Origin: Fistulifera solaris | Lineage: Eukaryota > Bacillariophyta > Bacillariophyceae > Naviculales > Stauroneidaceae | DNA: 64,000 bases | Assembly (NCBI GenBank): GCA_030295235.1 | Contig: AP026126.1 | Location: 186,001 to 250,000 of the forward strand | Reading direction: 5' to 3' | Part shown: piece after piece, positions 40,846 through 48,906 of the stretch | Numbering within the stretch: the stretch's first letter is position 1 | How the letters are laid out: each line of letters starts with the position of its first letter | The notes under the pieces: generated by a model | What the model was told of the DNA's origin: nothing | The model's database searches: none | What the model saw: the letters and a program-made list of their open reading frames with translations, nothing else | Made by a program: the position numbers and the translations under genes

Positions 40846-41961
40846 ATGCACTATAACCTCTGCAACAAAACACAAAACCTGCATCCATTTTTTTGCCTAC
40901 CTGGTAGCCATTTTCGTGATGACGGGCAACCATCATGTCGTGCCATGCGCCCAATAACCAAACTCATTCTTTATGCTTCTTTTACGCTGTTACTGATCGA
41001 AAACGTCCTGGTAGGATTCTATTGGATGGGCACAATTAGTGTGCAGGAATTTCCGGCTCCTCCCTCGTTTCCTCCACGGCGATTGACTCTTGCTGAATTG
41101 ACGGCCAGCAGTAACAAGCATTGTCAATCTCCATTACTGCACATCGACAATCAACAAATTTCTCTGCCGCGAAAGGCCCCTAGCAGCAAAGAAATACCGC
41201 ATATCATCCATCAAACATCGAAATCACGATGCGTGACGCCACGATTGGCAAAAGCTATTCAGACATGGCAAACATGGTCCGAGTGGGAGTATTATTTTCA
41301 TGACGACGAAGCCGTCGACCGTCTCATTCAACAATCTGCGCAACATTTCTCCTTATTGGGTGATCTGTACCCTCATTGCTTAGTACATGGCACAGTGCGA
41401 GCCGATTTGTGGCGTTATTTGATTCTTTGGGAATACGGAGGTGTGTATGCCGACGTGGATGCCGTACCCGCTTCGTTCACGCCCGACTGGCTCAAAGATA
41501 ATGATGCGTTCTTTGTGGTAGAGCAGTACCACTTATTGAGCCAGTATTTTATCGCCGTAACGCCCCGGCATCCATTGATGTGGTACGCGATTCAAGTTGC
41601 TTTAAGTAATTTATGGAAACTCAGTGACACGGGCGGTGTCGCGGCGGCTGTCACGACAGGACCTCATGCACTCCACCAAGCCTTCACGTTGTTTGCAAAG
41701 GACGGTGGGTTGGTTATAGAACCTGCAAGACCCGGAGAAAAGCCGGTAAAGGCTGGTACATACGTAGGGACGCAAGGGCGCTCTGTAACAGCCATGGGTG
41801 TCGCTGAACGACAAAATGAAATTATTGATCGAGATGTTCTGGGAAACTTCAAAAAGCGAGAATATAGTAGACTGAATATGACATTTCATCAAGACGACAA
41901 AAAGAAACTATCGAGGAAGGCGTGCTTCGCAGCCATTCAGGAATCAAAATTTGGCAAGTGA
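40846..41961 (+). CDS. GT32-family glycosyltransferase (OCH1-like), type II membrane protein
   Basis: The 371-residue frame starts at ATG 40846; ATG 40945 is a good alternative that puts the membrane anchor (LILYASFTLLLIENVLVGFYW) right at the N-terminus. The catalytic domain begins IPHIIHQTSKS and carries LVHGTVRADLWRYLILWEYG followed by GVYADVDAVPA, with the DXD motif that binds metal and sugar nucleotide. LMWYAIQVAL, VTTGPHALHQAF and a late MTFHQD follow. The family includes fungal alpha-1,6-mannosyltransferase OCH1. A Golgi protein-glycosylation role is inferred; the donor (GDP-mannose or UDP-sugar) cannot be told from sequence. Confidence 0.87.
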   Translation: MHYNLCNKTQNLHPFFCLPGSHFRDDGQPSCRAMRPITKLILYASFTLLLIENVLVGFYWMGTISVQEFPAPPSFPPRRLTLAELTASSNKHCQSPLLHIDNQQISLPRKAPSSKEIPHIIHQTSKSRCVTPRLAKAIQTWQTWSEWEYYFHDDEAVDRLIQQSAQHFSLLGDLYPHCLVHGTVRADLWRYLILWEYGGVYADVDAVPASFTPDWLKDNDAFFVVEQYHLLSQYFIAVTPRHPLMWYAIQVALSNLWKLSDTGGVAAAVTTGPHALHQAFTLFAKDGGLVIEPARPGEKPVKAGTYVGTQGRSVTAMGVAERQNEIIDRDVLGNFKKREYSRLNMTFHQDDKKKLSRKACFAAIQESKFGK

Positions 41962-42002
41962 AGTGCAACAAATTTTGAGCAGCATGGGATGAAAACTATA
42001 AG

Positions 42003-42866
42003 TCAGATAAAGCACTTGAAACTACTCTTATGCATCGGCGTTCCCTCCGGAAAATGTCGATTCATGAAACGACTAGCCGCGATAGCGCCCAAGATCTGGC
42101 CTGTGAGGTGAGAGGACTCCACTTTTTCTCCTCGAAATGCTTGAGACAAGAGAAAGAATGGATGCAAAGTACTGGTTATTCCCACAGAGGCGTGACAGTA
42201 CAGAGGGTACATGATAATGGACGTCCAATGTACGGAAATGTGGTTGATCGTCAATAGGACCGGAATCACGCGCATCCCCACCACAAACGAAAAAGTCAAT
42301 AGCGCTTCATGAGTTACAACAGACATACTTGAGCACTCGTCTTTGTATTGAATAACAGGTAGTATGTGCGAGTAGTTCTCGTTGGAAACGAAATGGTGAA
42401 TCCAGCCAAATATCACTGTCGATATCAGCAGGTGTGTAGCCGCCACGCCCAAGAGCTCTTTCAAAGTCAATAGTCCCATTTGCTGTTGAGATAGGCGGTA
42501 AGAAAAATTGGGCATGATGTTTGTTCTTTTTTGAAGGAAGAGAAGCATCCAAGGTGGGGAGAGCGAAAGGGCGGGATATCGAAATGATTTGATATCACCC
42601 AACAAAATACCCAAAAGCCACCGGAACGGCATCGTCAAGGTGGAAGTGAACCAGTACTTGTCCCACAGATTCAATTGCAAGACAAGGACTCGTATCAGAA
42701 CAAATGCAAGAGTATGAGCCGCCACAACGACTGATTCAAGAAGAAGAAAGCCAATGAATTGCGTATCTTCACCCACAAAGCTGTCTCCGGTTTCTTGACG
42801 TTCGTTTTCTCTACTTCGTCGCAATTCTTTCCTTGAAGTGTCGACTTCCAGTTTGTTGCGAGCCAT
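42003..42866 (-). CDS. Multi-pass membrane protein, possibly an unorthodox aquaporin-like protein
   Basis: A 287-residue intact frame with a charged N-terminus (KELRRSRENERQE) and about six hydrophobic segments, with re-entrant-like short stretches. The second half (SFVVGMRVIPVLLTINHISV, YCHASVGITSTLHPFFLLSQAF, then SSHLTGQILGAIAASRF) recalls the spacing of the last helices of superaquaporins. However, no NPA or NPC box is present, so the assignment is weak. No other family is recognised. It converges with the GT32 gene across 41 bases. Confidence 0.45.
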   Translation of the reverse strand: MARNKLEVDTSRKELRRSRENERQETGDSFVGEDTQFIGFLLLESVVVAAHTLAFVLIRVLVLQLNLWDKYWFTSTLTMPFRWLLGILLGDIKSFRYPALSLSPPWMLLFLQKRTNIMPNFSYRLSQQQMGLLTLKELLGVAATHLLISTVIFGWIHHFVSNENYSHILPVIQYKDECSSMSVVTHEALLTFSFVVGMRVIPVLLTINHISVHWTSIIMYPLYCHASVGITSTLHPFFLLSQAFRGEKVESSHLTGQILGAIAASRFMNRHFPEGTPMHKSSFKCFI

Positions 42867-43287
42867 TCTTCAAATCAGAAATGTCGTTAGTAAATTGTTA
42901 ACAGTTTCACCAGGTAAGGCTACAGCGACGCACATGAAAGTCTTTCTGGAAGAAACACGGTGTGCCATCGAGCGAAGAAATGCTTCCACGTTGTTGCGAA
43001 AAGCGAAAAAGAAAGAATTCTACACAGTAACAGTACGACTCTCAAAGACCAAAAGACGTTTCATGAATACTACGTAATCATAACGAAGAACTAGGATGCT
43101 TCTGCAATTTTGAAACGACTGACGAAAAAAGTGGCGCAGGTCTCCTGGTTTTAAGAAAGTAAAAATTCGAAAGCATCAAATTTGAATTTACGCAATGACA
43201 TGCATTGATCCCGTAAGTGTTTCGATATAGCACGAAAAAGTCATGCAGATTCCCATTCTATCCAAAGGTATTTTTTATGTCGACGGG
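42867..43287. other. Intergenic region
   Basis: 421 bases. A small plus frame at 42838-43077 overlaps the preceding gene's start and shows no family signal. Nothing is supported. Confidence 0.4.
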
Positions 43288-43923
43288 TTACATACGACGG
43301 TGAATGTATTGCGGATCCCACGCTTGCAAGCGATACAATGCTTCCAACACATAACGATCCTCCCCAGCGGCCTCCGCGGCCTTGGGGTCCAGTCCAATCC
43401 ATCGATAATTTTCTGACTGGTCATCCAGCTTGATATCGGTGGCATCCTCTAAAATTTCGACCAGAACAATCGGATTGACCGTTTGCGTGCCTTTCGATTC
43501 TTCTGTATCCCAACTTGATCGTGGAAAGAAAGTATTCCACACTCCCAGTACTTGAATTGGCTTCACGTTGGATAATCCTGTTTCCTGGAAAGCCTTTCGT
43601 TGGGCGGCCGCAAAGAATGTTTCTCCTTTCAATAAACGACCTCCCGGAAGCCACCAGAGTCCTTTTGCCGGTTCGCTGCTACGCTCCACGACCAACGTTT
43701 CCTTGCGCCCGGCGTTGTATCGCACTAGCAGTATATCGACACAACACACCACCGTATCGCGGACCAAATTTCCGTACACGTCCGCAGGCAAGAATTTGCG
43801 ACGATCGGTAATGGTGGTTAATTCGTTTTCATCACCATAAAACAAGGAAAGATCATTGCCTTCTACGGTGGCACCCGCTTTCAACAACAAGTTGAGACGG
43901 CATTCTGGCGTACTCTCACGCAC
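43288..43923 (-). CDS. Nudix hydrolase (GDP-mannose mannosyl-hydrolase-like), start unresolved
   Basis: The frame encodes 211 residues with a clear Nudix fold: DTVVCCVDILLVRY, then KGLWWLPGGRLLKGETFFAA, AAQRKAFQETGL, WNTFFP and RWIGLDPKAAEAA. The Nudix box keeps the Gly, the first Glu and one catalytic Glu, but has Lys and Gln where the canonical REUXEE glutamates stand. A similar loss occurs in GDP-mannose mannosyl hydrolases, so a sugar-nucleotide substrate is plausible. There is no ATG in frame; a stop lies just upstream of 43923. Either a 5' exon or a one-base indel near the ATG at about 43932 is needed. The true N-terminus is unknown. Confidence 0.75.
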   Translation of the reverse strand: MRESTPECRLNLLLKAGATVEGNDLSLFYGDENELTTITDRRKFLPADVYGNLVRDTVVCCVDILLVRYNAGRKETLVVERSSEPAKGLWWLPGGRLLKGETFFAAAQRKAFQETGLSNVKPIQVLGVWNTFFPRSSWDTEESKGTQTVNPIVLVEILEDATDIKLDDQSENYRWIGLDPKAAEAAGEDRYVLEALYRLQAWDPQYIHRRM

Positions 43924-44512
43924 ACATTATTTGTCCACGAAACATCGTACCATTTTTGCGTCGTTTGCCTTGCGTCCAGCGTTCGTACAAATTCTGCATT
44001 AAAAAGGATGCCAGGACTCCCGCAGCAAACGGAATCAAGGAGCTGTGAGATGGAGGCATTCTCTCTGTGATTTCGAAAGCCAAGAAGAAAAAGGTTGTTC
44101 TTATTATGTGAATACAATAATAATATGATAATTACGTGTGTCGTTTTTGTCCTTTTCGCACTTTTGCAAAGGAAGAATGAGCGCGAAAGAGGGGATTGAA
44201 AATAAGGTCCAGTAAGTTCGGGAAGGACGTTAAAATTCTGCCTCCCAGTACAAGATTCCACGTTGCGTCTACGACGAGGCAGAATTTTAACGCCGTTCCC
44301 CCGGTGTGTGTGGTAAGTACCCTTATCCGGTACTCCGTACTGTGAAACAGGTTGAGCAGATGTCTTGCTTCACGATCGACGATCGAGATTGACGTAGAAA
44401 AACGTCACCATGTTGTGCATGCCGCAGAACAGCAACCACATTGAGCTCGTAAAACCGCGTATTTCACTTAAAAAAGCAAACTCTTTCGTTCAATAAGCTT
44501 TTTTATGAAGAC
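43924..44512. other. Divergent intergenic region with a strong hairpin
   Basis: 589 bases between the Nudix gene and the gene at 44513. Holds a 17-bp perfect inverted repeat (44228-44292) and a small upstream ORF at 44505-44516. Confidence 0.5.
44228..44292. repeat. Perfect inverted repeat, 17-bp arms, 31-nt loop
   Basis: CGTTAAAATTCTGCCTC at 44228-44244 is exactly reverse-complemented at 44276-44292. It could be an RNA hairpin, a transposon footprint or a protein-binding dyad. Seen directly; role unknown. Confidence 0.85.
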
Positions 44513-44516
44513 ATGA
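44505..44516 (+). promoter_or_regulatory. Minimal upstream ORF overlapping the start codon of the 44513 gene
   Basis: ATG AAG ACA TGA at 44505-44516. The TGA (44514-44516) overlaps the main ATG (44513-44515) as ATGA, the same architecture as at 635-649. Confidence 0.4.
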
Positions 44517-45721
44517 GAAGGCAAGGCTCATCGTGTATGCTTCTACCGAAAAGCGGCGATGCGTCCAAGACTCGTTCCGTCACCATCATCAATCGCGAAG
44601 ATCTCCCTTCGTATTCCTGTGAACGTTTTTATCTTTTGAGTGAACTGCAACAACGCGCGCATTCTTCCGTGTTTCTCTCCGATCACCTTCAGGAAGACAA
44701 CTCAACGCAGGGTACCACATCGACGGCACCGGACGACGACAGTGATCTAACTGGAGAGCATCTGGGGCAATTTGCTCTGTTGTACTTGTTTTGGAAGCCA
44801 GACATGACGGACGATTCGACGGTATTTATCGAACAGCATATTTTGCCGCAAGTGCAGCAGTTGCAGAGTCTACGAACGGTAGTCACTTCGATGCCTAGTC
44901 TCGATCGACCGAGCATAAGTGGAATAATACACAGGAGGAAAAATGAAGATTCCCAAGTAGAGGTAGATCACTATGATGATGATGATGCCAAAGACGAGGA
45001 AGGGGAGGCTACTATTAGTATTTATATAGTGGTAGATCGGCTCTGTGCTTGTGGACCAGTGGATGCATCCGATCCCCTCGAGAGCACACGAAAGCAGGAA
45101 CAACTTTATCATAACGAAGAAATCAAGATTGAGGACCTGGCTAAAAAAGTGGCAATCCATGAACAGCTCCGAGACTTGTGTGAGGGCATCACCGTTGGTC
45201 TTTCTAATCACGAGCGCTGTGCTCCGGGATTGGAAGCTTGTGCGGATGCTGTGGCATGGGGTGCCAAAGAACGTCGGACGGCACTCGCGTCGATGAAAAC
45301 AGAAGACGACGGAAGGTCCGCCTTGGGAATCGTTGCAAACGAACCCAATGACCTTCTTGGCTTACAATCCGAATCAACGACGGATGCTGCACAAGGCGTG
45401 ATGCAAATGCGTCTATCGACAGAGTGGAATGGACAAGGGAACCTGAAATCATTTGCCGAGCGTGCTCAGTCGTTCTGGCGTCAACAACACGGTCTTGTTG
45501 ATATTCAAAAACTGACTTGTCGTAGAATCATTTCTAGGAAACGACGTTTACCGGCTGGGATGAATCCCGGAGAAATGAACGATTTTTTCATCAATGGACT
45601 TGCTCTTCTCTTCATCGTTGGCTATCTTTTCTTTCATCTCCGGAATGATATGCACAACTTGATATACTATTTCGACCCATCCAATTGGGACAACTTCATT
45701 CAGCGATTGCGTTCATTGTAG
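44513..45721 (+). CDS. Tail-anchored protein of unknown function
   Basis: An intact 402-residue frame. It opens with a basic N-terminus and has acidic low-complexity segments (VDHYDDDDAKDEEGE). A helical middle includes LAKKVAIHEQLRDLCEGITV and CADAVAWGAKERRTAL. Near the C-terminus is one hydrophobic segment (FFINGLALLFIVGYLFFHL) followed by about 30 residues. This looks like a single C-terminal membrane anchor facing the cytosol, without a signal peptide. No family is recognised. An upstream mini-ORF overlaps the start. Confidence 0.65.
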   Translation: MRRQGSSCMLLPKSGDASKTRSVTIINREDLPSYSCERFYLLSELQQRAHSSVFLSDHLQEDNSTQGTTSTAPDDDSDLTGEHLGQFALLYLFWKPDMTDDSTVFIEQHILPQVQQLQSLRTVVTSMPSLDRPSISGIIHRRKNEDSQVEVDHYDDDDAKDEEGEATISIYIVVDRLCACGPVDASDPLESTRKQEQLYHNEEIKIEDLAKKVAIHEQLRDLCEGITVGLSNHERCAPGLEACADAVAWGAKERRTALASMKTEDDGRSALGIVANEPNDLLGLQSESTTDAAQGVMQMRLSTEWNGQGNLKSFAERAQSFWRQQHGLVDIQKLTCRRIISRKRRLPAGMNPGEMNDFFINGLALLFIVGYLFFHLRNDMHNLIYYFDPSNWDNFIQRLRSL

Positions 45722-46069
45722 AGATTTACACCTTTCTGTTTGCCGCTAGCCACTGTGAAATTCATATTGATACTAATAATAAAATGATAGCCACTATTCA
45801 GTATCCCCTGCTCTGTATGTCATTTTGTTTAGCGACTGAATCCTTCATCGCTTTGTGAATCAGATCACAAACCTATTAGTCTTCGAAGTTCAATCTATGG
45901 GTTAGTTTTCTCGTAGCTAGCTCGCTGTTCCTCTCTAGCTATTGCTTGTAATGATTCATGTTTCACTCCTCTAGAGCGCTTATCTCTCAAAAAACAATGG
46001 ATTTGCTTGATAAACCTATCAAATGGAAAGTACGTGTACAACCCTCACTAGTCTAGAAATCGTTCACAA

Positions 46070-46087
46070 GTACCAGGTACCTGGTAC
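46070..46087. repeat. Perfect palindrome GTACCAGGTACCTGGTAC
   Basis: An 18-base perfect dyad. It uses the same half-words as the palindrome at 8052-8067, in swapped order. Confidence 0.55.
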
Positions 46088-46366
46088 ACATCAGCGCATT
46101 TATCTTGTGTGTGTAAAGTTGATACCGCTACGATAAGAGACTCGGGAGCGAGTTCCGGGAAGGGCGAGCACAAAGAAAGCTCCACGCAGGAAGATGAGGG
46201 GATTATGCCCTTACATTCATTAATGCATGGTGTGTAGTGTGTAGGCCCTCTCGTACCGGTACCTTAAAGTATTGTTCGACATTACTATATTATACTTTGA
46301 TGTGCGCGTTTTTAATATGCCTCTCTACATTCTTCGCCCACGCCGATAATTAGTTAGACTGAAAAC

Positions 46367-46611
46367 TCTCATCAAATTCTGATGAAAGTGTACTACTTCA
46401 TCAAGCAACGGAAATTTTCGTCGAAATGTGATGGAAGTAGTAGACTTTCATCAGAATTTGACGAAAGTTGAAAACTTTCAGCAAGGCCGCGTTTAAGTGC
46501 AGAACAACTTTCATCAAATTTTGATGAAAATCTACTACTTTCATCAGATTTCAGTAAAAGTGTACAACTTTCAGGTTCCAACGGAAAATTTCATCAAAAT
46601 TTGATGAAAGT
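46367..46611. repeat. Cluster of about six imperfect dyads built on TTTCATCAAA/TTTGATGAAA
   Basis: Dyads lie at about 46367-46388, 46414-46436, 46444-46468, 46507-46531, 46537-46561 and 46585-46611. The last is nearly perfect, with 10-base arms and a single central base. A linker GTGTAC-ACTT...CAACGGAAA recurs between dyads one/two and five/six, so a larger unit of about 170 bases has been duplicated. The minus strand reads as a 62-codon frame with repeated S-x-x-DES words, judged a by-product. Confidence 0.7.
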
Positions 46612-46953
46612 TGAGTACGCTTATTATATACAGTCTGCGCTTATTCCAACAAACTTTACTTAGAGGAAGATATTTAAGCCCATAGTTTCCGGTTTTACCT
46701 TAGTGCAGATCTACATGATCTGGCATTCAATTGTACTTTGTTGTATTCTGAGTCGTGACGTGGTGTGACATTTCCCGCATCTTCCAGGGAAAAGACGCCG
46801 TAGGCGGTTAGTACAAGTACCAGGTACAAAGGAGTCCGTCACCAGTGGTAGATTGTCACCACGAGGTGGACAAACGGCGCTCTAGTGAATACATCTAGGC
46901 CCTCTTCAAACATAAGATAATTATAGATCTCTTATCACCGACTAGTTCATCCT

Positions 46954-47576
46954 TCACAATGGAGAACAGAGCAAAGCCAAAACAACAGTAGCTATGATCG
47001 CCGTTAAATACTTGGATCCGCAAGCAGCCGCTGCGGATGGTGCAGAAGGAGGAGCCGCCGGTTGGCCATCAACTGGGGAAGGAATTGGTGCTTCGACATC
47101 AAGTGGAGCAGGCTCATTAGGGTCAGTAGGAGGCTCAACGTCAACCGGAGAAGCAACAGGAGCGTCAGTGGTAGCTGTGCCTGTGGGACAACCACAAAGT
47201 TCGGCAACTGCGGTAAACTCTGAACAAGCATATTCGCCGGAACCTGCACCAGAAAAGTAAACACCACAAGGATCACCTTCGACTTCTAATTCAAAATCCG
47301 GAGGACGACTTCCATCGGCACAAAAGAGCACCCTCCAGGAGGTAGTGGGCATCCGCATTGAATGCCCGCGTAAAAGTAACCGTCGCATGACTCGTCTGGT
47401 CCGGCCAATATCCCAAGAGTGAGCACATCGGCACAAGTCAAACCTCCTAAGCCCGCAGGCACAAAACTAAGATATTCCGACGGGGGTAAAGATTCGTCGT
47501 AACAGAGAGAACACGGGCCCGCACCAGTGCATCCCAGGAGCAGAGCAAAAAAGAAGGACGAGTAACAGTAGCGCAT
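46954..47576 (-). CDS. Cysteine-rich secreted protein with GPI-type tail
   Basis: From ATG 47576 there is a signal peptide (MRYCYSSFFFALLLGCTG). Two copies of a cysteine module follow: one starting CSLCYDE and ending GIQCGCPLPPGG, the next starting C-ADGSRPPDFELEVEG and ending AELCGCPTG. A Pro/Ala/Asp/Glu-rich stalk and a hydrophobic C-terminal tail (YLTAIIATVVLALLCSPL) follow. The layout suits a GPI-anchored surface protein; modules with CxxC and CGCP are frequent in diatom secreted proteins. The modules lie in different frames: an A4 run on plus (47322-47325) needs one more base to give CSFCADGS. Function unknown. Confidence 0.6.
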
Positions 47577-47700
47577 TATCAAAAGATATTTTTACTGTTG
47601 CTTTGCTAAGTATAACAAGCCCGTATGATTTCGGACAGAGTTTCCGAGATTTTGTGAGACGAGCGGATTGCGAATTGCGATGAGGAATGAGGATGGATGA

Positions 47701-47898
47701 GGCTGAGGATTGCGAACAAGACGCCTTCGAAAGCCTACTGAAACTTCCTGTAGACTAGACAAATCTTTCTGGTTGGGCGGAATAGGCTGAGGATTGCGAA
47801 CAAGACGCCTTCGAAAGCCTACTGAAACTTCCTGTAGACTAGACAAATCTTTCTGGTTGGGCGGAATAGGCTGAGGATTGCGAACAAGACGCCTTCGT
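47701..47898. repeat. 84-bp minisatellite, about 2.3 copies
   Basis: Units begin at 47701, 47785 and 47869. The first two are identical over 84 bases; the third diverges after about 30. Because 84 is a multiple of three, the minus strand reads a 28-residue peptide repeat (RRRLVRNPQPIPPNQ, DLSSLQEV). No start or family supports a real protein. Confidence 0.8.
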
Positions 47899-48070
47899 GG
47901 TTCGTGGGCGGATGAGGGATGAGGCGGATTGCGAACAAGGAACAAGACGCCTTCGAAATTTCTTGTTGAGCGGAGAAACCTGAAAAAGTATCTTTTGACC
48001 GATCGGCGATCGGCCTCTCGACAGTGGAGGCCATTTCTCTGTCCTGTCTATATGCTATATACCACTAACT

Positions 48071-48633
48071 TATAGTTCGGCACGTGTTTATTTGGTCAAT
48101 AAACATAAACTGTTTAAACGGTTTATAAACGTGTTTATTTGTTTACGATTTTTCATAAACATGTTTATGCCTTTAGCGTCTGTGCGTGGTACGGGTTTGT
48201 GCGTGCATTGTGTGCATGCGTGAATCATTACAGAGCAACCAAATCATGGTTTTCGAAGCCCTGAGCATTGAACCAGCTACACAACCTTGACATGAACAGC
48301 TCAAAAGCTTGAATGATCTCAAAATCATTCGTTATGCTTTGGATAGCCGGGTTGCCATTCAACCAAAAGTCCGCTAAATATAGATAATTTGATGAAAAAC
48401 TTGAAAAGGCGCATAAACTCATCCAACATTCAAGGCTTACCATCAAAACAGTTGTTGACCATGCAAATGTGCAGCAATTTACCATGCTTAGATAATCATT
48501 GAAAGACGGGATAACCCCTGCTGGTGCGAGCGGGACGAGGGACAGACAATAAACTGAATAAACTTGCATAAACATGCATAAACTTGCATAAACTGCATAC
48601 GATTTTTCATAAACATGTTTATGACGAACTATA
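48071..48633. mobile_element. 563-bp non-autonomous TIR element (hAT-like MITE) with 8-bp target duplication
   Basis: Both ends carry TATAGTTCG in inverted orientation, and the insertion is flanked by CACTAACT at 48063-48070 and 48634-48641. Subterminal ATAAAC/GTTTAT words are dense at both ends, and a 24-bp stretch at 48146-48169 is repeated exactly at 48600-48623. Eight-base duplications and subterminal repeats are typical of hAT elements, though the TIR does not match the usual C/T-A-A/G-N-G start. A short spliceable minus-strand frame (VNNCFDADFWLNGNP, ending HDLVAL at 48228) is of unknown origin. The intact duplication suggests a fairly recent insertion. Confidence 0.8.
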
Positions 48634-48860
48634 CACTAACTAATCACGATTCTACTACGTAGTAATATATATTCCTAATTTCCTAACGTCAGACGTCAGA
48701 ATGTAATTACACCACTTCCTTTTCCCTTTTAACTACTAATTTTAGTAAATTATTCACAATTCATAATCATACAGTTCATTATTTATTGACTTATTTATCG
48801 CAGTAGAGGCCATTTCCCTGTCCTGGACAGGGCTATCATATCCCTAAGGAAGGTTCGACA

Positions 48861-48906
48861 GCAAATTTGCAGAGATCAAAAATTACTATTATCTCTGCAA
48901 ATTTGC
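48861..48906. repeat. Perfect inverted repeat, 16-bp arms, 14-nt loop
   Basis: GCAAATTTGCAGAGAT at 48861-48876 is exactly complemented at 48891-48906. A short palindrome (CCCTGTCC-T-GGACAGGG, 48815-48831) lies just upstream. Confidence 0.8.

Larger units (their letters stand above)
45722..46953. other. Gene-poor region rich in palindromes
   Basis: About 1.2 kb with no supported gene. Contains a KpnI-type 18-base palindrome (46070-46087) and a cluster of TTCATCAAA/TTTGATGAA dyads (46367-46611). Confidence 0.55.

Noticed and set aside
42003-42866. Firm aquaporin annotation
   Set aside because: Neither NPA nor NPC boxes are present; kept only as a tentative likeness.
46393-46581. 62-codon minus frame with repeated DES words
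   Set aside because: The repeat is fully explained by the palindromic DNA cluster; no start context or family.
47592-47945. Repetitive minus-strand frame with a 28-residue period
   Set aside because: Arises from the 84-bp minisatellite; no supported start, leader or homologous pattern.
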